Of a DNA stretch of 64,000 bases, positions 43,150 through 52,887 are shown one piece after another. Numbering within the stretch: the stretch's first letter is position 1; each line of letters begins with the position of its first letter. The notes below the pieces were generated by a model. It had not been told where the DNA came from. It made no database searches and worked only from the letters and a program-made list of their open reading frames with translations. Origin of the DNA: Kingdonia uniflora (taxonomy: Eukaryota > Streptophyta > Magnoliopsida > Ranunculales > Circaeasteraceae); the NCBI GenBank assembly GCA_014058105.1, contig JACGCM010002205.1, forward strand, positions 4,030,001 to 4,094,000, written 5' to 3'. Made by a program: the position numbers and the translations under genes.

Positions 43150-43480
43150 AATTACACCAAAAACAGTATTGATGACCTGGGAAACCACATCCGATAAGAT
43201 ATTCTCCAGCAATCATCACATTTTCAGATTCGATCTCCTCCACAGCAAGCAATCTCACTGCTTCCTTTCGAGCATCAGGGTCTACCATTATTTCTCAGAA
43301 AATATCTTTGTAAAAACGACGTTCGTATTTACGATCTCTCCTAATCATATCCAAACCCTCAGTATTCACCTCCCTTACTGGCAATTTAGCATCATAGTCC
43401 AATAATCTAAAAATGCATTTACGAACTTCCGCTACCGTAATATCCAGACGCCCCTCAGCGGCGTTAAGGATTCTCTCAGA
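43150..43480 (-). pseudogene. Opposite-strand gene of element A: exon
   Basis: Reads AEGRLDITVAEVRKCIFRLL, DYDAKLPVREVNTEGLDMIR, KYERRFYKDIF, a stop, then EIMVDPDARKEAVRLLAVEE and GEYLIGCGFPGHQYCFWCNY. Aligns along its whole length with B 33660-33334; the E version is at 46250-45970. Confidence 0.68.
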
Positions 43481-43499
43481 ACAAGTCTACCTCATCATT

Positions 43500-44460
43500 C
43501 TTTCCATTCACCTAATTTTTCCTCACTAACACCCCTTCATTTATATCCTGTCTAGCTGTAAAATTCCACGCAGCTCGAGGTGTTATCCTATTATCCCGTA
43601 ACAAAAACAATAAAATCTTTGTAGAAGTTATATTTGAGCACACCTCTTTCTATCGAACTACATCATTTTGTCTTATTTCATATCGACCTGATTCCCTTCA
43701 ACAAACTATCACAGATTGACCTGTCATTTAAAAATTTATGTTATTTTCTTTCTTCTATATTTTTATCCAACCCCAAGTTGAACTTCTATTATATTCATTA
43801 CAAAAATATTTCAAATAGTTCGATTATGATAACAATAATTTTGATGTCATATATATCATCTTATCAGTATCTTGGCGAACTCGTCGCATTATTCTTAGCT
43901 CGATTCCAGAGATATTTTATTCTATATCAGCACAATGTTTGGATAACAAATATTATTCATTTCGAATCAGATTATAGATACATTTACAAATAACAATGTC
44001 TTTCAAAAAATTTAGACATCGAATACTTTTATAGGTATCAAGTCTTGTAAAGCACTCCAAAATTAGGTACTTTATAGATAATAATTTTTTCAAGTGCTTT
44101 ACAGATAGCAGATCTTTCAGGCACCTCAAGCATTTAATCCTTCAGTTCATCCTACTTCAGTGATGTTTCATCCTGATGCAAAGTAAACATTGGACGCAAT
44201 AAAAAACTTCCATCGCATGAGTTTTATCGAAGTCTGGTCGAACATCAAATGGAAACCATGCAAGTAAAAGACTCAGTGCTGGACCCAACTCTTCAAACTG
44301 AAGGTCTTCTTAGTACCAAAAGATGATGGAAATGCAGAAGCAGACTTCTACTTTTTATCTTCCTCCTCTACTACTATCACCTCCTCCTCTAAAACCACTA
44401 CCTCTACAAAGTTGGTAGATATGAAGAGGGCCCAACCTTAGAATCCATTGCGATACATGA
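43500..44460. other. Intron/untranslated stretch of the opposite-strand gene (element A)
   Basis: AT-rich, no coding pattern. Corresponds to 33690-34450 in B. Short frames on the plus strand (for example 43634-43993) have no motif and are not conserved between the copies. Confidence 0.5.
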
Positions 44461-44462
44461 AA

Positions 44463-44800
44463 TCAGCATAACTGCCCCGTAGTTACACCTATCTCTGTAT
44501 CTGTCTCCCCAACCTTGTCCTCCGCAAGGGTACAAAGACAAGCCCAACGTTCCTCACCTGTCAAGAAGACGATATGAAACCTCCACCTACAGTGAAATTC
44601 CTCCTTAGCTTCAACCATTTTCTCCTCCGATATACCTTGATAAGTCAGAGGAATAGGAGCGAGTATGAACATGTCCAAGGATTGGTTGCCAAAATACTTC
44701 AACTTCAACCTTTGCATTTCAGAAGCAATCCTCTCTTCAAGGACCATCCTCTGAGTCTTCACCATCTTCAAAACTTTAGAGAATTTGACAACTTGCAAGT
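44463..44800 (-). pseudogene. Opposite-strand gene of element A: first exon, open
   Basis: An open frame starting (minus strand) MVKTQRMVLEERIASEMQRL at 44767, then KLKYFGNQSLDMFILAPIPL, TYQGISEEKMVEAKEEFHCR and WRFHIVFLTGEERWACLCTL. It stops at 44463, though a splice donor before that is likely, since the end is not conserved. The E counterpart is at 47740-47263 (YFGTQSLDLPTPILVYPTYH). I chose the Met at 44767 because B has a Met at the same place and the region upstream is not conserved. Confidence 0.72.
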
Positions 44801-45089
44801 GTACTTTACTTCAAAAACTCAGTACATGAACTATTTATATAACTCTACATTTATTGTACAGGTACGTTTTCCAAACTTCGTCGTTCCATGCAGTTAAAAC
44901 TCTTCAAAGTATAACCGCCACATACATCAGCATCCACATCTTCATTTAATGGACGTCATTTCCCTGTAACCCCCTCAACTTCCTGGCAGTCAAAGACATC
45001 ATTAGCCCATTTAAATATTCAAAAATTTCAACCCGAATACCAATTACCCATAAACTCTTACTCAACCAAAGCAACTCGTGACTTTGGTT

Positions 45090-45106
45090 GCGGGGGGGGG
45101 GGTGAT
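45090..45106 (+). promoter_or_regulatory. Polypurine tract of element A
   Basis: GCGGGGGGGGGGGTGATT directly before the 3' LTR. The pure G run of eleven or so is unusually long and could be partly a sequencing artefact. Confidence 0.7.
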
Positions 45107-45722
45107 TGGAGGGGCCTACCCCTCGATATGACCCTGATTGAGTTGTTTCTAGCTTGAACTACTGACATCATAGACTCGCGCATTTTCCACATGACTTCTC
45201 CAATCAACATTCTAACCTACTCCACGAACTGGTGAATAATGTCGGTCAAACTCAAATTGAAAAACCTTAACAAGTCAATGATACATGTCTTTCACTCATC
45301 AGTTACTCAGTAAACCGCCACTAACTATATTGTTTGGAGAATGTGCTCCGGCATGATGAAGAACTACGGAGAAGGCCTATATAAGGAAAAAGTTCCAAAA
45401 GAGACAAGGACCAGAAAATTAAATGAGAAATCACCAAGAAAACTACATATTCCAGATTCTCAAAAACATTCAAACTTTTTAGTTACAAGATTTAAGCATT
45501 TCTAAATCTAGAGATCACTTGTAATGAGATATCTGCCTCAAGCAATAAAGATACTTTTACAAAAATCCTCCACTCGAGGTCGTGGCTTTTTACCTATTCA
45601 GAGAATTTCCATGCTAAAACCACCAGAGTCATTTCTTTCTTTCCATTAGAATATTATTACAGGTTTATTGGTGTGATAACGAATTCCAAGCCATTTCGAG
45701 CATACAGAATTTGGCCATTACA
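45107..45722 (+). repeat. 3' LTR of element A
   Basis: TGGAGGGGCCTACCCCTCGA to TTTGGCCATTACA, 616 bp. TATATAAGG at about 45378. Followed by GTACA, the same pentamer as before the left LTR at 10186. Confidence 0.9.
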
Positions 45723-45727
45723 GTACA
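45723..45727. other. Target-site duplication of element A, right copy (GTACA)
   Basis: Matches 10181-10185. Joining the two flanks restores a continuous stretch of element E's opposite-strand gene. Confidence 0.85.
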
Positions 45728-45959
45728 TACCATACGTCAATCCAATAAATAGTAAATATTCAAAAATCTAAATTATTTGCACAGCTGTTAGAATCAGACA
45801 ACTGTAACCCATAGTCTTTGCCACATAAGCAGATCAACAAATACATTGATCCAACTTATCAATTCTCAGATTTAATGCGCATTATTCTGCATTCAACATA
45901 TAACAAAAAAAGATTTAAATTTACATTTAAAGCAGTCTGGGTGATTCACTTCACCACAT

Positions 45960-46290
45960 AAAATTATTCCCCCCCCCCTGCTGCCCCCTTGTCCTCTTCA
46001 GCTAGTTTATCATGTATGATCTCTCGAATAGCTTCTTATCGCAGGGTTGCATCCAACAGTAATTCACAGAACATATTACACCAGAAATAGCGATCATACT
46101 CTGCACGCCTACCTTCATCATCTAAGCCGTCCAATTACAACGACCACTCTGGTAACACAGCATTATACAGCAATAGATGAAAGTACCGCTCACAAAGTTC
46201 GGCTACCTTGATATTTAATCACCCTTCTATTGCATGACGAGCACGCTGAGAACATGTCCTTACCATGATAACTTCCAATCAGCCAAAAGC
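45960..46290 (-). pseudogene. Opposite-strand gene of element E: exon right of the A insertion
   Basis: Minus strand reads CSQRARHAIEG, a stop, then LNIKVAELCERYFHLLLYNA, VLPEWSL, a stop, then LDGLDDEGRRAEYDRYFWCN and DKLAEEDKGAAGG. This matches A 43480-43150 and B 33690-33334 (LPVRE..LEGLD). It lies in the right order to continue upstream of the exon at 10176, proving that the two E pieces are one element. Confidence 0.62.
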
Positions 46291-47262
46291 ATGCTTTAAC
46301 TGCAGAATAATACAAAAGGATCAAGATATTATATAGCTAACATTAAGATCTTTTTGTACATCACCAAAATTGCTTATCAATCAGATCTTGAAGGAAGATA
46401 TATTCTACAGGAATAAAAAATTTAGAAACAAGAATATCTGCAAAATTTCGGGAATATTTTGACAATTATTGCTTTCTATTCTAAGAGGTATATCCTAAGA
46501 TAATTTGTATCACGTATTTCGTACAGATAACACATCCACAAAGATAGAGCTCACACAGAATATTCAAGTATGTCCAGCAGTAACTCCAAAATTTTAGAGC
46601 ACAATTGTGTTAAGTTCCATTACACAAGTTCAAGATGGCAGATAAAAGAATTCAGCAACAAGTTTACCTCATACAGTCTAGCAATTCCATTTTCACAGAT
46701 CGCAAATCCTACAAACAATTTGATAAAAACATCATCCTGTTTGGCTTGACAAGTTCAACAACACATCAACATACCAATCTCATCTCAATCATTACGATCA
46801 TGCTAGCAAATTATTTGTTACCACACCAAATGACCTCATTACATTTTGACCTTCCCTTTTCCAACTTACTTCCCAATATCTTCACTGATATACATACATT
46901 CTAAGTTCCCTACAGATCAATTTGTTGGTTCAGAACAATTCTACCATAGTTTGATCACTGGTAGTTCACATCAATAAACCTCTTTTAGTTTGGCATAAGT
47001 ATCTGTCAGACTTCAACATATTTTTGACCTTCAGAATTCTTTTCTACCATTTTTACTTTCTATCACACACTTATATTCATCAACAGCTCAAGTTACCATT
47101 CTCATTTCACAGTTCATTTTATCAAACAAGGCATTTCACAAGTATGTTAGACATATAATTCTCAGTTCAAACTACAATACAGAATTGACACAACAAGGCA
47201 TTTTAATTAGTTCAAATATTTCTTACAGCCTCTTAGAACTTTCTTACAGACTGATCCACAGA
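46291..47262. other. Intron/untranslated stretch of the opposite-strand gene (element E)
   Basis: AT-rich, no coding motif. Same place as 43500-44460 in A. The plus-strand frame 46635-46904 has no recognisable domain. Confidence 0.45.
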
Positions 47263-47745
47263 TTACATTACAGACCAAAACTCTTCTCCAAGAAAAAAGA
47301 AGATGGCTGTAATAGAACCTGAAGATGAAAAATGGAAGCATGCTTCTACTCTCCATCTCCCTTCTTCCTCTATAACCCCCACATGGCAGAAAAAGATGAT
47401 GGATTCAATTTTTTCATTGGATCCACTCACTAGCAAGGTACCAGCAAGACTTCCTCGAACAAATGCTAGCCTCTTCATCCTCAGTTGTAACAACCTCCTC
47501 CACCAGCAGACGTAGACCATTCATGTGCCCCTCCTCCGATGTCACCATGTAAAGAAAATGGACCATTTGATAACAGTTTTCATCCGCCTCATCTACCTCT
47601 TCATACGTCATACCATGGTAGGTAGGATATACCAGAATAGGGGTGGGAAGATCCAGAGACTGGGTCCCAAAGTATCAGAATAGCAACTCTTGTACTTTAG
47701 CAATAACCCTAGCCTTGCGAGACTGTCGTCTGGTGGTCACCATCC
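47263..47745 (-). pseudogene. Opposite-strand gene of element E: first exon
   Basis: Minus strand from about 47743 reads MVTTRRQSRKARVIAKVQEL, a stop or gap, then YFGTQSLDLPTPILVYPTYH, GMTYEEVDEADENCYQMVHF and LYMVTSEEGHMNGLRLLVEE. It aligns with A 44767-44500 (YFGNQSLDMFILAPIPLTYQ). The start Met is at the same relative position, which supports the gene start. Confidence 0.65.
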
Positions 47746-48065
47746 TCCCAACATAATGGATACAGTGAAGAAAAGTTACAGAAGCTATGGAGTCAAAGAA
47801 GTACTTAGCGAATAACAACTGCAATAGCCAACCACACTACTATTTATACCATAATTACCATTAAAGACGACGTTCCAAATTCCCAATGTCAGAAGAAATT
47901 CCCATGCAACAATTTTGTCGAGAGCCATTGGTTCAAGGGAACCCCATAGCCACAGTAGATATTCATAAAAAAATATTGGAAATGATCCACGGGTATTAAA
48001 TACAGTATTAATGAGGCTTCTCAACCAACACCACTCGCCCATAATATTTCTCGTACCCTTGGCTG

Positions 48066-48493
48066 AGATGGGGCGGTTGTAGTAGCTAATTTTGGACATA
48101 GAGTTGCTCATGCCGTTACAATATTATTATGAAGACTCATCAAAAACTTATTGTAACGTTTATCATTTAAAGATATAACGGTCATAAAATGGTCATATTA
48201 TAAGACCTATAAATAGGGCCAGAAAACTATAGATTAGGGAGGGGAGAATTCCATCTACACAGGATTTTCTACTCAGAAACTCTATACAAAACTACTTATA
48301 ACGTTCTTTGTAATAGCTAATCACTATCAATAAAGATCTCTAATTCTAAATTCTTTAAAGAGGTCATGATTTTTAACCTATTCAGAGATTTTCTACACTA
48401 AATTTTGTGTTAGTGATTACTTATTTCTTGCTAGGATTCTGATCATATTTTGTATGAGACACTAAGTTCGATATACAAAATTAGGCTCTTGCA
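48066..48493 (+). repeat. Polypurine tract and 3' LTR of element E
   Basis: GAGATGGGGCGGT (polypurine tract, about 48065-48077) precedes TGTAGTAGCTAATTTTGG. The LTR ends TAGGCTCTTGCA at 48493, about 416 bp. CCTATAAATAGGG at about 48209 is the likely TATA box. It is immediately followed by TTTAGCGTCATCTGTAGGAT, a primer binding site, so this LTR also serves as the left LTR of what follows. Confidence 0.72.
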
Positions 48494-48994
48494 TTTAGCG
48501 TCATCTGTAGGATCGCAAACAGCTAGCCACAGTACTCAGAAATACATAACAGACTTTTTATAATGCTGAGCCCAAGCCATAGCCCTCCAAATGCTCAGAA
48601 CGGAGGCGTAGATACGATGGCAGAGTTACACGCCACTCTGAACTTATAGACAGAAAGGAAAATGATTTTGGAACAACAATTAGCGTGCGTGCAGGAATCA
48701 TTGAAAATTCTCTAAGGACAACAGATGACGACATACAAAAATAAGGAGGTGCTGCCAGCTACATCGAGTGTTTCCGCTCAAGGTAGGTTAGGACCTCCTA
48801 GAGGAAATAACCATGAAGTCTGTAGTTGCTTATTCCAGATCTTGAACTTAAGCCCCATCTTCGACTATCATACATTTACTCGACCTCGCCAACACATGAT
48901 TACGTGGTACATTATGGATTAACAACAAAGAAGTCTACTTATCATTCTCGACCTCTACATCAATAGCTCGATTTAACATATACTCTATCATTAA
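48494..48994 (+). pseudogene. Primer site and gag start of an E-family unit (F)
   Basis: After the primer site, a broken frame near 48563 reads MLSPSHSPPNAQNGGVDTMA, ELHATLNL and TERKMILEQQLACVQESLKI, then MTTYKNKEVLPATSSVSAQG. It is built like A's gag start (helical Glu/Leu-rich, then Gln-rich). Sequence then degrades and another LTR follows at about 48995. Confidence 0.6.
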
Positions 48995-49377
48995 TGAAGC
49001 CGTTATGGAATAGAAGGGTCAGACCGTTACACAATCATTTCAATAACTCATCAAATCCATATTGTAATGATCATCATTAAGAATAATAATGGTTATCAAA
49101 CGGTCATATTATAAGACCTATAAATAGGACCATAGAACTCCATATAAAGATATAAAATTCTTCCCAAAAACTCTACTCAGAACTATTTAGAGCATTCTAT
49201 GTAATAGCAAGTAATCATCAATAACATCTTTCTTTCTAAATCCTCAAGAGAGGACATGGATTTTAACCTATTTAGAGGTTTTCCACGCTAAACCTTGTGT
49301 TAGTAGTTACTTATAGCTTACTAACATTCACATTGGTATGAGAGACTAAGTTTGATATATAATATTTGGTTCTTACA
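48995..49377 (+). repeat. Second LTR of the E/F family
   Basis: From about TGAAGCCGTTATGG to ATTTGGTTCTTACA. It shares the TATTATAAGACCTATAAATAGG core, the GAGGTTTTC...GCTAAA-TTGTGTTAGT segment and the end with the LTR at 48078, but is clearly diverged. A degenerate primer-site-like ACATTTGACGTAATCAT follows at about 49384. No matching target duplication was found, so the borders are approximate. Confidence 0.68.
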
Positions 49378-49389
49378 GAGTAGACATTT

Positions 49390-50477
49390 GACGTAATCAT
49401 AACCCACGCCAGTATGAGGTTGTACTGATACCGATCGCTCAGGATAAAGTTGAAAAAATACCTGTCGACCTTAGACAATTGGAGGATCCACAAAGAGAAA
49501 AGACTTGGATCCCTGTGTACAAACACCTCAGCGAGGGAAGTAGGGATCACAACCCCTGAGAAGGACAAATCCAACGCCAAACTACCACAGCTCTAAAATT
49601 CATCACTCAAGAGCACATAGATAAATGTATCAAAGAATTATTAGTGGCCCAAGAACACACAAGGAGGAGTATCTTCAACATATTACATAAGAGTCTGATC
49701 GTACAAGTTCTGCTTAATGAAGAAGTTCCAGCCAGTTTTCACACTCCAAAAATCCAAAAGTATAAATGAACCGATCCCTCAAAACACGTTCAAGAATTCC
49801 AAGATGCATTAGGTCTACATTATACATCAAATCATATCTTCTGTCACGTCTTCCCTACAAGTCTCTAAGGAAAACCTTACGATGGTTCTGCTTGCTAAAG
49901 GAAAGATCAATTCATACTTTTGAACAGCTGCGAAAACTCTTCGTCAAGAATTATTCACACAACAGAGACAAAGTAGAGAATCTTTATTCTCTTTTTTGCC
50001 TTAAACAAATGCCAGGAGAAAAACTAGAAACATTCACCAAGAAATTCATAGATTTGGCAAGAAGGGTAGATAACCTCGACCAAAAAATTACGGTTTCAGC
50101 CTTTACCAATGTTCTACTTATAGAAAGTCGAGCAAAGGAACACCTTATCCTGAACAAACCCGTTATCCTGGAAGACGTGATTGACAAAGTCAACAGTTGC
50201 ATCATCCTCAAATGGATGATATCCAAAAGACAGAAACCATAAAAGCCAATCCTTACGACAAAAAGACAAATTACAGATCGAGGATCCTAATGAACAATAA
50301 ATACCAGAGGAGATAAAAAATGAGTTAAATCTAATGGAAATCGACCCCGAAAAGGCAACGACCTTCCAAAACCATGTCTTGCAAAGTTAACCACCACACT
50401 GGCCAACATATACCCTACACTTCAAGAAGATAAATTCTTCCAGAATGCCCAACCTCTTCAGCCCATCGAAGGAAGTA
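49390..50477 (+). pseudogene. gag remnant of unit F
   Basis: Reads ALKFITQEHIDKCIKELLVA, then LNEEVPASFHTPKIQKY and DPSKHVQEFQDALGLHYTSN. A clean stretch within 49766-50242 reads KTLRWFCLLKERSIHTFEQL, FVKNYSHNRDKVENLYSLFC, LKQMPGEKLETFTKKFIDLA and RRVDNLDQKITVSAFTNVLL. It is the capsid domain. Here the codon before TGG-TTC is CGA (Arg, 49880), whereas A, B and D all have TGA. The remnant is cut at about 50478 by unrelated sequence. Confidence 0.82.
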
Positions 50478-51740
50478 GGGATGGCAATGGGGCGGATTTG
50501 GGGCGGGGGAGCCAATACCATCCTCGTCCCCGCATAGGTTTCCACCACCCATCCCTGCCCCGATCCCCATTTAAATTAAGTGGGGATCCCCAAATCTTCC
50601 CCACATAAATACATTCAATACCATCCCCGCCACATTTAACTTATAAACTAAAAACAAAAAAAAATAGTTTACAGCATTACATATTGACAGCCTGCTAATA
50701 TTCTAAAATTTTGTATAAATGATAAATCTGATATTCAAGCATTATATAAAACATATTTAACATCCATTATTCCATTCATATTTTGATATTTTAATATTCA
50801 ACAGACATACATATTCAAGCATTACATATTCCAAAAAAAAATAGTATACAGCATTACTAACATCCATACATATTCTGATATTCAAGCATTACTAACTTAA
50901 CATCCATACATATTCCATAGACTATGTATGAGACTCTAACATCCTGTGACCAAGCAGTGATTGAGCAAGGGATCTGTCTTGAGACTCTAACACTATCATC
51001 GTCTCTTACAAACAAAAGAAAGTAAAGAAAAAAGAAGAAGTTCTTATGCGTACATCGTATTAGTACAAAGCTATCATAAAGTCCCTAAACCAACCAAAAT
51101 CATGAAGAAATTGGTTTCCATACTGATTATGATCCCATCAGGTCGATTAAGTTCCCGTTGATCCCAAATTTGACATTAATACGCCTAAAAAGTAAAGAAA
51201 TGGCACAAATGGAATAAGCAATAAAACTATTGAGCAGATGATAATAATGTAAAGACAATTTCCCATGAAAGATGTACAAGTTCTAGCCTTCTAAGTTAGC
51301 AAAACATATATATGTGCAGTGATGCAATAAGAATATATTGGTTGTTTTTACCAACTACTTTGCAACATAAACTCTTGTCATTACCCTTTTCACTAGCCAA
51401 CCAGCATTTTACATGAATCAGACATAGTGCTTCTATTAGCCATAAATGACATCTTATTTGTTCCTTAAGATGTGTAATTAACTCTAAATAAAGCATTATT
51501 TTCATGATCGCCCACCTAGTATTGGAGACAGTGCTTTGGAGCACACCAAGCTTAAGAAAATAAATGTTTAACAACTACAATGTTGGTGAGAGAATCTCTT
51601 TTTCAATATCATATCATGATTGCTTTTGGAAAATATTTCTTACAATATTGTACTCTTCGAAACACTACAATGATCTTCATATGTACATAATAGTGGATAT
51701 ATTTTACTAACCATGTATATCTAACAAGCACATGTTTTGG
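50478..51740. other. Possible hAT-type transposon end and unidentified sequence
   Basis: TAGGGATGGCAATGGGGCGG at about 50479 is of the kind found at ends of plant hAT elements, followed by GGGG/CCCC-rich mirror-like sequence (CCCATCCCTGCCCCGATCCC). The gag frame stops there, so an insertion is likely. I found no matching inverted end, so the element is truncated or the call is wrong. From 50640 on there are AT-rich repeats (CATACATATTC, TATTCAAGCATTAC several times, 50690-50940) and then sequence I do not recognise. Confidence 0.35.
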
Positions 51741-52187
51741 CCACTGCTCAGGATCCCATAATTGTTTCCGTATTATTGATCTTAGTATCTTCTACCTCAA
51801 ACCTTAGCGCTCGTGCAGTTATCTCGAATGGTAGTACTATTTCTTAGCCATAAGTAACAATGAATGGTGTGAACCCTATTGCCTTCCGTAGTGTTGTCCT
51901 GAATGACCATAAGTCATTAGTAGCTCCTCGGCCCATCATCCCTAAGCTTCGTCAAGACGATACTATTTTATTGGTTGCTTCTGCTTGCCCATTACCTTGA
52001 GGATACCTTGGCGTAGAGGGAAATAATTTAATTTTGTAGCCATTGAGGAACTTAGATTTTTTTTACCAATAAATTGGAATCCGTTGCCGGACATGATGAC
52101 ATATGGGAAAGTGAACCTTGTAATGAAGTGCGTTCATACAAACTTTATAACTTCCTCTACTTTTATTTTTGTTAAGGGTACCGCATC
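51740..52187 (-). pseudogene. Integrase fragment of another Ty3/gypsy element, opposite strand
   Basis: Minus strand from 52187 reads AVPLTKIKVEEVIKFV, FITRFTFPYVIMSGNGFQFI, (shift) [37 protein letters not shown] and EIVLPFEITARALRFE. This is the integrase core from before the second catalytic residue (DNG mutated to GNG) through the Glu (GQAE) and the following region. Element D interrupts it at 52188. Its other parts are not in the window. Confidence 0.82.
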
Positions 52188-52815
52188 TGTAAGGGACTTA
52201 TCCCTCGACCTCACTTGGAATTGAGCTATCACCAGTTCGAATAACCTCCATCTCAAGCTCACACATTTTTCAACATAACTTTTCTAGTCAACATTTCAAC
52301 ATACTCCACGAATTGGTGAAGAACGTAGGTCAAACTTAAACTGGAAGCCCTGAACCAGTCAAAGACACCTGTCTCTCACGAACTCATCAGTTACTCAGTC
52401 AACTACCACTAACCACATTGTTCGGAGAACGTGCACCAGCACGATGAAGAGCTGCGGAGAATGCCTATATAAGGAAGAAGTTCCAGAAGAGACAGGGACA
52501 AGAAAAATTACACAAGAGATCACCTAAAAATTATATATTCTAGATTCTCGATAAATCATCAAAACATCTTAATTACAAGACTCAAGCATTTTCTGTTTTT
52601 AGAGATCACTTGTAATAAGATATCCGCCTCAAGCAATAAAGATACTTTCAATAAAAATCTTCAACACGAGGTCATAGTTTTTTACCTATTCATAGGTTTT
52701 TCACGCTAAAATCTCTAGTGCCATTTCTTAATTTCCATTAGAATATTGTTACTGGTTCATTGGTGTGATAGCGAATTCTAAAGCCATTTCAAGCTTACAG
52801 AATTTGGCCATTACA
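52188..52815 (+). repeat. 5' LTR of element D
   Basis: TGTAAGGGACTTATCCCTCG to TTTGGCCATTACA, 628 bp. TATATAAGG at about 52466. The U3 is of the B type (ATTGAGCTATCACCAGTTCG). Confidence 0.9.
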
Positions 52816-52836
52816 TTTGGTGTCGTCTATGGGAAA
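52816..52836 (+). promoter_or_regulatory. Primer binding site of element D
   Basis: TTTGGTGTCGTCTATGGGAA, a mutated form of B's TTTGGCGCCATCTGTGGGAA. Confidence 0.72.
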
Positions 52837-52887
52837 GATTGCATTTTTACGATATCCTAAGGTGGTCTTTCACTACAACTTTCAATC

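Larger units (their letters stand above)
10186..45722 (+). mobile_element. Ty3/gypsy Tat-type retroelement A, with element B nested inside
   Basis: LTRs 10186-10801 and 45107-45722 are both 616 bp. They share a U3 start (CTACCCCTCGATATGACCCT) not found in the B and D LTRs, and are flanked by GTACA. A's own internal sequence is 10802-11756 (primer site, gag start) and 36753-45106 (integrase end, spacer repeats, opposite-strand gene, polypurine tract). Removing B and restoring the missing pol (about 4.1-4.2 kb measured on B) gives about 14.5-15 kb, the large size usual for Tat elements. It contains a private 321-bp tandem duplication (40652-41293). Confidence 0.85.
3390..48493 (+). mobile_element. 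Ty3/gypsy (Tat-type) retroelement E, 5' part outside window, split by element A
   Basis: E is visible in two pieces that belong together. 3390-10185 holds the end of the integrase and most of the opposite-strand gene. 45723-48493 holds the start of that gene, a polypurine tract and the 3' LTR. The 35.5-kb interval between is element A with everything nested in it, bounded by the duplicated pentamer GTACA. E is a diverged relative of A/B/D: same gene order, and the same intron donor (GTTAGTA) in the minus-strand gene. Its LTR and spacer are different. Its left side is cut by the CACTA element ending at 3389; gag, protease and reverse transcriptase are not in the window. Confidence 0.78.

Noticed and set aside
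43634..43993. 119-codon plus-strand frame as a small gene
   Set aside because: AT-rich, no motif, not kept in the matching region of B, and lies in an intron of the antisense gene.
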